From: Fabrea salina | Lineage: Eukaryota; Ciliophora; Heterotrichea; Heterotrichida; Fabreidae | Reading direction: 5' to 3' | Assembly (NCBI GenBank): GCA_022984795.1 | Contig: JALIHJ010000032.1 | Coordinates: 186,001-250,000 of the forward strand | Length of the DNA stretch: 64,000 bases | Shown: positions 38,512-46,144 of the stretch, piece by piece | Position numbering within the stretch: position 1 is the stretch's first letter | How the letters are laid out: each line of letters starts with the position of its first letter | Notes under the pieces: generated by a model | What the model was told of the DNA's origin: nothing | The model's database searches: none | Seen by the model: the letters and a program-made list of their open reading frames with translations, nothing else | Made by a program: the position numbers and the translations under genes

Positions 38512-38680
38512 GTTTTCTGCACGCAACGACGACGAAGTAAGCCACAAGTTACCTAGTATCTCAGAAATTAAGCACGTGTACAAGTTACTGTGGGAATTCC
38601 TGGAAGAGATGAAAGACTACCTAGAAGCCTGGGGGAACAAAATGCTTAAACTCTGCAGCGACTGTAGGTACGGTCTTTAA
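38510..38680 (+). other. Coding-like 3' tail in the +1 frame of the preceding gene
   Basis: The tail begins around AAG at 38510 and reads KFSARNDDEVSHKL, HVYKLLWEFLEEMKDYLEAW and LKLCSDCRYGL, ending in TAA at 38678-38680. It has no ATG of its own near the start and fills the whole gap before CK1. No 16-nt GT-AG interval joins the frames without a stop. A one-base difference in the AGGGAAAAG stretch (about 38494-38502) would suffice to explain it. Confidence 0.6.
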
Positions 38681-38700
38681 TTAATTGGCAGTTTTAAATA

Positions 38701-39627
38701 ATGGAATCAAGGAGAGTAGGTGGCAAATATCGCTTAGGGCGCAAAATCGGCAACGGAGCGTTTGGGGAAATATACTTAGGCACTAACACTCAAACAAATG
38801 AAGAAGTTGCAATAAAATTGGAAAACGTGAGGTCGCGTCACCCACAATTGCTATACGAGTCAAGGCTGTACAGAATTTTGCAGGGAGGATTGGGAATTCC
38901 AAACATCCACTGGTACGGAGTGGAAGGAGACTTCAATATAATGGTCATTGACTTGCTAGGCCCCTCGCTAGAGGACCTTTTCTCGTACTGTAAACGCAAG
39001 TTCACCATGAAAACAGTCCTTATGATTGCTGACCAACTGATCTCGCGAATCGAGTTCATCCACGCTAAGAACTTCCTGCACAGAGACGTGAAGCCTGATA
39101 ACTTCTTAGTGGGAGTGGGCAAGAAGGCCAACCAAGTCTTTGCAATTGACTTTGGCTTGGCTAAGAAGTACAGGGACATGCGCACTCAGCAGCATATTCC
39201 TTACAGAGAAGGAAAAAACCTGACAGGCACTGCACGGTATGCTTCAGTCAACACCCACTTGGGAATTGAACAGTCGCGGAGAGACGACTTAGAAGGCTTG
39301 GCTTACGTGATTATATACTTCCTAAAAGGGTCACTTCCTTGGCAAGGACTCCGAGCCCACACTAAGAAGGAAAAGTACGAAAGAATCATGGAAAGCAAAA
39401 TGAGTAACTCAGTTGAGTCACTTTGCAGGGGACTTCCACCCGAGTTCGCTAACTTCCTGAACTACTCAAGAAGTCTCAGATTCGAAGACAGGCCTGACTA
39501 CGCTTACTTGAAGAGGACTTTCAAGGATTTGTTTTTTAAGGAAAACTTCCAGTACGACTTTATATTTGACTGGACAGTAGCCTCTTCAGCTTTGAAAGCC
39601 GAAACAAACCAAGAAGAAGAACCCTAG
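38701..39627 (+). CDS. Casein kinase 1
   Basis: 308 residues: a whole CK1 catalytic domain with only a short tail. The glycine loop is [13 protein letters not shown], the ATP lysine K39 is in VAIKLE, the catalytic loop is [14 protein letters not shown] (D129), DFG is in [13 protein letters not shown] (D150), and the CK1 family signature replaces [24 protein letters not shown]. The [10 protein letters not shown] loop seen in CK1 delta/epsilon/alpha is present. CK1s are Ser/Thr kinases acting on primed or acidic sites in many processes, including ciliary, trafficking and DNA-repair control. Ciliates often carry many CK1 genes, so orthology to a single animal isoform is not claimed. It ends in TAG. 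It converges with the proline-rich gene (19 bp). Confidence 0.96.
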   Translation: MESRRVGGKYRLGRKIGNGAFGEIYLGTNTQTNEEVAIKLENVRSRHPQLLYESRLYRILQGGLGIPNIHWYGVEGDFNIMVIDLLGPSLEDLFSYCKRKFTMKTVLMIADQLISRIEFIHAKNFLHRDVKPDNFLVGVGKKANQVFAIDFGLAKKYRDMRTQQHIPYREGKNLTGTARYASVNTHLGIEQSRRDDLEGLAYVIIYFLKGSLPWQGLRAHTKKEKYERIMESKMSNSVESLCRGLPPEFANFLNYSRSLRFEDRPDYAYLKRTFKDLFFKENFQYDFIFDWTVASSALKAETNQEEEP

Positions 39628-39646
39628 TGTAACTAATGTTAACTCT

Positions 39647-42262
39647 TTACGATCTAAATATTTCAGAGGGGTTAGACCCCAGACTTTCTTCGAAAGTGTC
39701 GTCCGAAAACAAGTCGGTTGCAGATATCCTGAGTCTGGGGTTCTGGAAACCAAAAGGTGAAGGAAAAGACTCTGGAAACTCCCCTGAAGAGTACTGTTCT
39801 TCAGCCCTTACTTCGCCCTCAGAAAGGTCAGTGTTTCCTGGGACTTGGCCTTCTTCTAGGTTTTTGGCTTTTCTTATGAAGTCAACAAAACCGTCCAGAA
39901 ACTCAGGGTTGTCCACAGCAAAGATTTCTTGTCCTACAGACTCAGTTGAAGCAAAGGACTCTGTGTCTGACAACAAGAAAGCTGCTGCACCGGGGCTTGA
40001 GGTCAGTTTGCTGGGAGGTTGGAAAAGTGGAACTTCAAACAGTTGTCTGGGCATAGCTTCTTCTTCTTGGATCTTTTTTTCTTCTTCTTCAATGTCGTAA
40101 GTTTGCACTTTAGGCAGCACTCCAAAAACTCCTGCTTCAGTTTTGGCGTGCTTGACTTCTGGAGGTTCTGAAATACTTAGCCGCAAGTACTCTTTAGGCT
40201 CTCTTGGAATAAACCTTGAAGCCCACTTTTCCATTATCTCTTGGGAACTGCCTCCTTCTTTTTGAACTATTTCAAGTAGTTCTTTTCCTATTTGGCTTTC
40301 AAAGAAGCCTTTCATGCCTTCTGGAATTTGTGGTTCTGGTTCTGGAACTGCTTGTGAAGCAGGTTCTTCGTAGGCTAAGTGGCCTGACTCAGTTAAAGCA
40401 GACACATAGTGCTTAACTGCAGCAGCACTCATAGAACCTAAAATTCTAGGGTCTAGTAAAGACTGGAGTGACCCTTTCTGAGGTTTAGGCTGGGGAACTT
40501 TATTGGACTCAATTCTAATAGGTTCAAAGGGTTTTTGTTCTTCAAACTCAATTTGAGGGTGATAAGGAGCAGAGGGTCTTTGCTGTACATCTATTTTAAC
40601 TTGGGGAGGAGTGCTGGGTTTGGCCGTAGGAGTTTGAACTGGACTTTCTTCTTCAAAGTCACTTGCGTACTCCTCTTCTTCTTTTATTTTTTGAATCATG
40701 TCAGAAAGCACTTCCCTTCCTAACTTTTCAATAGTATCTGAATCAACTTGGATTTGGTCTTTGATGAGGTAGTTTATTTCTTCAGTGCCAAGCCACTTCC
40801 CGGGGGCCTTTTCTATGGGGACTTGGGGGATTTCTTGTTGGTTGGCTTTGAGTAGGTTTGCTAGGACATAGTTAGTAACTACATCAAGTGTTTGTTGCTG
40901 GAGGTCTTGGGGTTGAGTTTGGGGTTCTGGAACTAAAGGAGTAGGAGGTCTGATGTCTTGTTCTCTGATTTGAAGGCCCTTTGTAACTCCGGGCTTTGTT
41001 TGAAAAGGGGTTGGTTTAGGACTTTCAGGAATCTCGATAGGGCCTTCTTTAGGGAGAGGTTTGGGTTCTTCTGTAGGTTTTAGTTTGGGTTCTTCTGTAG
41101 GCTGGGGTTTGGGGTGTTCAATTCTTTCAGGTTTCTTTTTCACAGCAGTTAAGACACTTTTAGGCGGTTCAGGTTTAGGTTCAGGTTTGATTCTGACTGG
41201 AGCAGTGTAAGTAGGTTTAGACTTGATATTTTTAAGGGTATCAGGTTTGGTTGTGAACTTCCTTTTACCGCCAGGAGGAGGAGGGTGCATTTGCAAAGGC
41301 TTTTTCCTAGGTTTTTCTTTAGGTTGTTTTTGGACTTCTTCGTGCCTAGGTTCTTTGGCAACTGGGTAAGTAAGTTTTCCCCTTTGGAACTCATTGGCAA
41401 GTTGGTTCTTAGTATCCTTAATGCTTTGGAGTTCGTCTAAAAACTCTTCGTAGTCAAACACTCCTCCAAGTCTTTCGCTGATTTGACTGTAAGAACTTTT
41501 GTAGTTATCCTCAATGAGTGACTTAGGAGCATGCTTGATTTTTTGAGACTGTTCCATAATTCGGTTGAACCTTTTCATCAACTCGTTTTCTACTGTTTCA
41601 GTGTCTTTTTGAATTGCAGTGATTTGCTCTTTTAAGTAGTTGATTCCTTGTGTGCAGTTGTTGATGTCTAGTTTGTCACTGGCATTTTTAATTACGTCTT
41701 CTACCATTCCTTCAGCTTGCTGGACCTTTCGCTGGAACTTAGCTTTTTGCGAAGCGAACCTGTTGATTCCGGACTCCACAGACTCTTTGAGGTTCCCTGA
41801 GTCTGAGTTCCGACTCAAAGCAGTTTTCAAACTTTGCACTTGGGACGCAATTTCCCGGGCTGTGCTTTTAGTTTCTTCGTAGTAGTTCTTAACTTCCATG
41901 ATTTGCTTGTTGAGAGGAGCAAGCATTTCGGCCAGGAGGCTCCTAGGGTCGTAGTTGGGAGTACTTGAAGCTTTACTGACTACCTGTGCAAGGTTTTTTT
42001 GGTTTTCTCTGAGAATGTCGACTTGTTCCTGCATGATGCTGGCTTGTCTTTTCAATAAGTCGCCAGCAAGTGTTCCAGTGGTTTGTTGGCGCATGGTTTC
42101 TTGCATTTCTTCTAGGAAGTTAGTCATTTTAGGGTCGCTTTGGGGTTTGGGCTGGGCTTGGTTGGGTTTTTGAGTTTTGGCGTTGGAAAGGAACCTATTT
42201 TTGAGTGCTTGTTGTTTGGCAGACATTGAGAAGTCAGTGACTACTACGTCTTGGTTGGACAT
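39647..42262 (-). CDS. Large coiled-coil and proline-rich protein, possibly TALPID3-like and ciliary
   Basis: 871 residues. The N-terminal 300 form several coiled coils (about 45-95, 110-190 and 215-245; for example QQTTGTLAGDLLKRQASIMQ). A strongly Pro/Lys/Glu-rich linker at about 310-450 has a PTEEPK-type repeat (TEEPKLKPTEEPKPLPKEG). The C-terminal half has short helical blocks (VVTNYVLANLLKANQ, LLDPRILGSMSAAAVKHYV) and an acidic end with many Ser/Phe. The order of coiled coil, proline-rich stretch and C-terminal short helices recalls TALPID3/KIAA0586, a centriole and transition-zone protein. This is a layout resemblance only and I am not sure. It lies 12 bp behind IFT74 on the same strand, which mildly favours a ciliary role. 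Confidence 0.45.
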   Translation of the reverse strand: MSNQDVVVTDFSMSAKQQALKNRFLSNAKTQKPNQAQPKPQSDPKMTNFLEEMQETMRQQTTGTLAGDLLKRQASIMQEQVDILRENQKNLAQVVSKASSTPNYDPRSLLAEMLAPLNKQIMEVKNYYEETKSTAREIASQVQSLKTALSRNSDSGNLKESVESGINRFASQKAKFQRKVQQAEGMVEDVIKNASDKLDINNCTQGINYLKEQITAIQKDTETVENELMKRFNRIMEQSQKIKHAPKSLIEDNYKSSYSQISERLGGVFDYEEFLDELQSIKDTKNQLANEFQRGKLTYPVAKEPRHEEVQKQPKEKPRKKPLQMHPPPPGGKRKFTTKPDTLKNIKSKPTYTAPVRIKPEPKPEPPKSVLTAVKKKPERIEHPKPQPTEEPKLKPTEEPKPLPKEGPIEIPESPKPTPFQTKPGVTKGLQIREQDIRPPTPLVPEPQTQPQDLQQQTLDVVTNYVLANLLKANQQEIPQVPIEKAPGKWLGTEEINYLIKDQIQVDSDTIEKLGREVLSDMIQKIKEEEEYASDFEEESPVQTPTAKPSTPPQVKIDVQQRPSAPYHPQIEFEEQKPFEPIRIESNKVPQPKPQKGSLQSLLDPRILGSMSAAAVKHYVSALTESGHLAYEEPASQAVPEPEPQIPEGMKGFFESQIGKELLEIVQKEGGSSQEIMEKWASRFIPREPKEYLRLSISEPPEVKHAKTEAGVFGVLPKVQTYDIEEEEKKIQEEEAMPRQLFEVPLFQPPSKLTSSPGAAAFLLSDTESFASTESVGQEIFAVDNPEFLDGFVDFIRKAKNLEEGQVPGNTDLSEGEVRAEEQYSSGEFPESFPSPFGFQNPRLRISATDLFSDDTFEESLGSNPSEIFRS

Positions 42263-42274
42263 TTTGAATTATGA

Positions 42275-43978
42275 TTAGTTATAGCGACTTAGTAAGAAAC
42301 TGTTGATGTCATGCACAAGGTTGTAGCAGTCCTGCATGATGGCTTGGTAGTTGGTTTCAGCTCCTTTGCTGTCGATGTAGCTTTTGAGTCCGTAAAGAGT
42401 TTGTTCGTTGAGGGTCATTTTCTGTTCTTGGTCTTTGAGTTCTTTGTAGACAGAGGAGTCTTCTAGTTGTCTTTTTTTGCTTTCATACTTGAGGTTGGAA
42501 CTCCTGATTTCTTGGGAGAGTTTTTCTTTTTTCTGTTGCAGGTTTTCTTTTTCCTGGTTGAGTTGTCTGAGTTCTTGCTGTGCAGAAACCCTCATGGTGT
42601 CTACGTTGTTGTACTTGTTTTGGATCTCGTCTTCCATAGTTTTGATTTTGTCCTTCACGGCTTGGAGTTGCTGGGGAAGGCGCTCGTCCAGACTCTTGAC
42701 TTTTTCGAGGTCAGATTGTCTTTCTTCAAGTTCTTTTTTGAGTCTTTCCATAGTAACTGCTGCGTTGGTGGTTTGTTCTTTTTTGTAAGTGTACTCGCTT
42801 TTCCAGTCTTTGACTTGTGACTGGTCAGGCAAGTTTTCTTTGCGGTCAAGAATAGTTGCAATTTGCTCCAGCATTTGGGAAATGTTGTCTTCAAGGTTCT
42901 TGATCATGTCCAGTTCGCCCTTTTTGGTTGATTCAAACGAGTCAATGAACTCAGTCATAGCTTTGTCTCTTTGAGCTAATATTTCGTACTTCTCCATTTG
43001 GTTGTCGTCAGAGTTCTTTAGGTCGTTGTCCATTTCTTCTATTTGTTTTTTGTAGCTCGAAATGGCTTTTTCGATTTCCTTAGCTCTGTTTTCGGTGTCT
43101 TTGATCACAGTGTTGTCAGCTTTGACCCTGGCAAGGAGTCGTTCCCTTGCTTCTGGAAAAGACAAGTTCAGTTCGTTAGTTTGCACTTCTAAGTCTTCTT
43201 TCCTGCGCACTAAGTTTTGCTTTTGTTCCCTTAAGTGGTGGGCTTTTTGCTTCAGCACGTCGGTGCGCAAACGGGAGTCTGCAGCAGCTAGTCTTTGGTT
43301 GACGTTGTCAAGTATAGCTTTTTTGTGCTGGATTTCATCTTCGAGACTTCGGTTTTCGTTTTGGAGTTGGATGTACTCCTGTCTTTCGTCTGCGTCCAGT
43401 TCGTTGAGTCTTTCTTCAGCTCTGGAGTTGATGCTTTGGATTTCCATTTCAGCCCTTGCAATCTCGTCTTCAATGTTTTTCCTTTCTAAAAAGAGTGAGT
43501 CGAGTTGTTCGCGCTGTCTGTGGTTTTGGGACTTCATGTACTCGTAAGTGGACAGTACTTCTTCTGCTTGGGTTTCAGCTCTTTGCTTGTCCAAAGTAAG
43601 GTTGTAGTCAGCTAGTTCTCCTTCGAGGTTCCTGACTTCTTTAATTAAATTGTCCTTTTGCTTTTCTAAGTTGCGGAACATGTTTGAACTGCGGCTGATC
43701 TCGTCCATTTCTCTGTCAAAGTTGTCGATTTCTTCCCTGAGTTCTGTGTTTTTCTGCCGGAGAATGCCTAAGTAGTAAGACTTGTCGTAAACTATCCTTC
43801 CAGGCCCTTGACCGGCGGTTTTAATCCCAGTCAGTCCGTGCTGAGTTACCGGACGGTTCACTACTTTAACATCTTGGTAAGATGTATTGGGAGCTTCTCC
43901 TTTAAACCCTGTTCCGCCCCGCATGGCTGTTCCTTGTCTCGAAGGCACGCGGTAAGCTGTAGGAATCCTGCCTGCCAT
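42275..43978 (-). CDS. IFT74: Intraflagellar transport protein 74
   Basis: 567 residues. The Gly/Arg-rich basic N-terminus (MAGRIPTAYRVPSRQGTAMR) and the conserved block RPVTQHGLTGIKTAGQGPGR followed by YDKSYYLGILRQK are typical of IFT74. In relatives this basic region cooperates with IFT81 to bind tubulin. From about residue 75 to 530 the protein is continuous coiled coil, which pairs with IFT81 in the IFT-B core. The C-terminal part (LYGLKSYIDSKGAETNYQ, MQDCYNLVHDINSFLL) is also family-like. Role: anterograde cargo transport during cilium assembly. IFT81 is not in the window. It is divergent from NOSIP with only 22 bp between ATGs. Confidence 0.93.
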   Translation of the reverse strand: MAGRIPTAYRVPSRQGTAMRGGTGFKGEAPNTSYQDVKVVNRPVTQHGLTGIKTAGQGPGRIVYDKSYYLGILRQKNTELREEIDNFDREMDEISRSSNMFRNLEKQKDNLIKEVRNLEGELADYNLTLDKQRAETQAEEVLSTYEYMKSQNHRQREQLDSLFLERKNIEDEIARAEMEIQSINSRAEERLNELDADERQEYIQLQNENRSLEDEIQHKKAILDNVNQRLAAADSRLRTDVLKQKAHHLREQKQNLVRRKEDLEVQTNELNLSFPEARERLLARVKADNTVIKDTENRAKEIEKAISSYKKQIEEMDNDLKNSDDNQMEKYEILAQRDKAMTEFIDSFESTKKGELDMIKNLEDNISQMLEQIATILDRKENLPDQSQVKDWKSEYTYKKEQTTNAAVTMERLKKELEERQSDLEKVKSLDERLPQQLQAVKDKIKTMEDEIQNKYNNVDTMRVSAQQELRQLNQEKENLQQKKEKLSQEIRSSNLKYESKKRQLEDSSVYKELKDQEQKMTLNEQTLYGLKSYIDSKGAETNYQAIMQDCYNLVHDINSFLLSRYN

Positions 43979-44000
43979 TTTAAATTATCCTCATTCAAAG

Positions 44001-44837
44001 ATGTCAAGGCACTCCAAAAACAACACTGCACACAGCATCTTCACTCAGGGCGAAAAGCAAATGATCCAGGACTGGGGCACTGTCACCCAAAGACTAAGTG
44101 CAGAGTCCCACAGGGCCTTTGATGCCTGCAACTTGTGCTTGTACCAAGCCCAGAACCCCTTGTGTTGCAGAAAAGGCCACATTTTCTGCAAAACCTGCAT
44201 TCTAGACAACATAATCACTCAGAAAAAAGAAATCAAAAAGGCCAAAGCCACCTGGCAAAACACTGAGTTGCCCCAACTAGAAAACCAAGCCTCTGAAAAA
44301 CTAAAGCTTTTGGAACAGTCCGAAGTCCCTCAAAAACAAGACTGGCAAAAGTTCCAGGAACACAAAAAGTATGGAATTATGAAAGAAGAAGAAAAAACCT
44401 TGGCTAAAGCCAGAGACAGCCTCAAGAAACCCTACGACCCTCCCCAAGACAAGCTAAGTTCCAGCTTTTGGGTGCCTGAACTCACCCCTGCAAACAAACC
44501 CTCCTCAGAAAAACCCAACAAAAAACTAGTATGTCCCTCCAAACCCCACACACTACAACTCAAGTCCCTAGTTGAACTCAAGCCTGAAGTAGACCCCAAC
44601 ACTCAAAAGTACGTTTGTAGTTCCTGCAAAAAGGCACTTACTCATCAAGCTTGTTCTGCTGTCAAGCCATGCGGGCATTTGTTTTGTAAAAAGTGCATTA
44701 AAACCTGTGATTTCAAAACCTGCTTTATTTGCTCTAAAGAGATTTTAGGTGTTATAGATCTAGACGCCGGAGGAACTATGTATGCTTCTCACAACCAAGT
44801 CCAAGCTAAGGTTTCAAAGCCTGTTTTTCAATGCTAG
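44001..44837 (+). CDS. NOSIP: NOSIP-type RING/U-box protein
   Basis: 278 residues, near the family size. It starts MSRHSKNNTAHSIFTQGEK, the conserved beginning of NOSIP. The split RING/U-box N-terminal half comes next (CNLCLYQAQNPLCCRKGHIFCKTC, followed by ILDNIITQKKEIKKAK). A coiled linker follows, then the C-terminal half (KYVCSSCKKALTHQ, CGHLFCKKCIKTCDFKTCFIC) and the typical end VIDLDAGGTMYAS. Compared with animal NOSIP the Cys pairs are more complete, so both halves may bind zinc. NOSIP is a conserved nuclear E3-type protein associated with spliceosomes; the animal nitric-oxide-synthase link is not expected here. It ends in TAG, 20 bp before the first 4-TM gene. Confidence 0.93.
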   Translation: MSRHSKNNTAHSIFTQGEKQMIQDWGTVTQRLSAESHRAFDACNLCLYQAQNPLCCRKGHIFCKTCILDNIITQKKEIKKAKATWQNTELPQLENQASEKLKLLEQSEVPQKQDWQKFQEHKKYGIMKEEEKTLAKARDSLKKPYDPPQDKLSSSFWVPELTPANKPSSEKPNKKLVCPSKPHTLQLKSLVELKPEVDPNTQKYVCSSCKKALTHQACSAVKPCGHLFCKKCIKTCDFKTCFICSKEILGVIDLDAGGTMYASHNQVQAKVSKPVFQC

Positions 44838-44857
44838 TAACCGCCAAATTATAAAAA

Positions 44858-45466
44858 ATGGTTGAAGTGCACTGCATGAAAAAGAACTCCTGGTGGATCC
44901 TTCACAGTGTGGTCTTTGGACTCATAACACTGCTCACTCTGGCTTCTTTCTTCCTCCCTTGGGGTTCTTATGACGATGGCACTGATAACGCCCTTGTTTT
45001 AAGTGGAATTTATGTTGACAATGAAGAAGAGGTAATAACCTGGGCAGACCTTGCTGATGACGCTTCAGGAGACGCAGAAGACACCTACAACGGAATTGGC
45101 TTGGCCTCACTTATTTACTTCCTGTTCTCTATCATAGCCATGCTCTCATACATTGCCGCTATCATTTTGCTGATCCTTGATATCTGCGGAAAGTTTTCAA
45201 AAACCTTGGTAACTGTAATCCTGGTTTGGGTGTCTTTCGGCTTCTACCTGATAGGTTACATTGCCTTCATGGCTGCAGCCAAAATCACTTTTGGGGAAGG
45301 AGATAAGGCGATTTTCGATTCAGAAGGTGATCAACAAAACGCAGGTGCTGAAGCAGGCGGAATACTTGGACTGATTGTCGTACTTTTGGGTGTGATAGCA
45401 GGAGCTCTGCACACCTATGTGTGGTTCAAGTCCAACAAGGCAGCTAAAACTACCCAAAACTCTTAA
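44858..45466 (+). CDS. Four-transmembrane protein, copy A of a tandem pair
   Basis: 202 residues. Four hydrophobic segments lie at about 14-34, 79-107, 116-140 and 165-190, a tetraspan layout. The first extracellular loop contains an acidic stretch (DDGTDNALVLSGIYVD, then WADLADDASGDAEDTYNG). Shared hallmarks with copy B are the PWG(S/Q)Y motif after TM1, CGKFSKTL before TM3, YLIGYI inside TM3 and ITFGE in the second loop. It resembles claudin/PMP22-type tetraspans in layout only; I do not recognise the family and no function is claimed. The start context is AAATTATAAAAAATG. Copy B follows 63 bp downstream. Confidence 0.8.
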   Translation: MVEVHCMKKNSWWILHSVVFGLITLLTLASFFLPWGSYDDGTDNALVLSGIYVDNEEEVITWADLADDASGDAEDTYNGIGLASLIYFLFSIIAMLSYIAAIILLILDICGKFSKTLVTVILVWVSFGFYLIGYIAFMAAAKITFGEGDKAIFDSEGDQQNAGAEAGGILGLIVVLLGVIAGALHTYVWFKSNKAAKTTQNS

Positions 45467-45529
45467 ATAAGTACTTTTTAAAGTATTAACGAATGACCAT
45501 TTAATATTATCAAAGTCTTTCAATAATAA

Positions 45530-46141
45530 ATGATTAAAGTTCACAAAGTTGAAAAAAAGCATTGGTGGGTTGTCAGTTACTCGCTCCTTTCGGCCTTAGT
45601 AAGCATGGCTATTGTGACTATTTTCCGACCTTGGGGCCAATACGAAGACACTGACGATTACCTTGTGCTGAATGGAATCTATTACGACAGTCAAGAAGAA
45701 ACAAAGACTTGGTCAGACCTTGCTGATGATGCCCCAACAAGTGACATGGAGGACACTTACAACAGCCTTCAAACCGCCGCAATTGTGTTTTTGATCTTCA
45801 ACATCATTAGCATGTTGCTTTACGTAGCTACGCATGTTATGTTGAACTTAGACAACTGCGGAAAGTTCTCAAAGACTCTTCTAACAGTTATCTTTTACTG
45901 GCTGGGCTTTGTTTTCTACCTGATAGGTTACATCGTTTTTGTAACTGAAGCCAACATTACTTTTGGGGAAGCAGATGAAGGAGTGTTTGACGCAGAAGGC
46001 GAACTGCAAAAAGCAAGTGCAGGAACTTCCGCAATTATGGGACTTGTTATAGTACTACTAAGCGGAATAGGAGTAATTCTGCACACCTACATTTGGTGGA
46101 GAGCCAACGCAGCAATGAAGTTACTAAATGCTGGTAGTTAA
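45530..46141 (+). CDS. Four-transmembrane protein, copy B of a tandem pair
   Basis: 203 residues with the same four membrane segments and motifs as copy A: RPWGQYED after TM1, WSDLADDAPTSDMEDTYN, DNCGKFSKTLLTVI, FYLIGYIVF, ITFGEADEGVFD, and a final TM ending in HTYIWWRAN. The two proteins can be aligned from end to end with hardly a gap but differ at many positions, so the duplication is old. The acidic first loop is kept in both and may bind cations or a partner. The stop is 3 bp from that of the convergent gene, the tightest pair in the window. Confidence 0.8.
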   Translation: MIKVHKVEKKHWWVVSYSLLSALVSMAIVTIFRPWGQYEDTDDYLVLNGIYYDSQEETKTWSDLADDAPTSDMEDTYNSLQTAAIVFLIFNIISMLLYVATHVMLNLDNCGKFSKTLLTVIFYWLGFVFYLIGYIVFVTEANITFGEADEGVFDAEGELQKASAGTSAIMGLVIVLLSGIGVILHTYIWWRANAAMKLLNAGS

Positions 46142-46144
46142 TAA

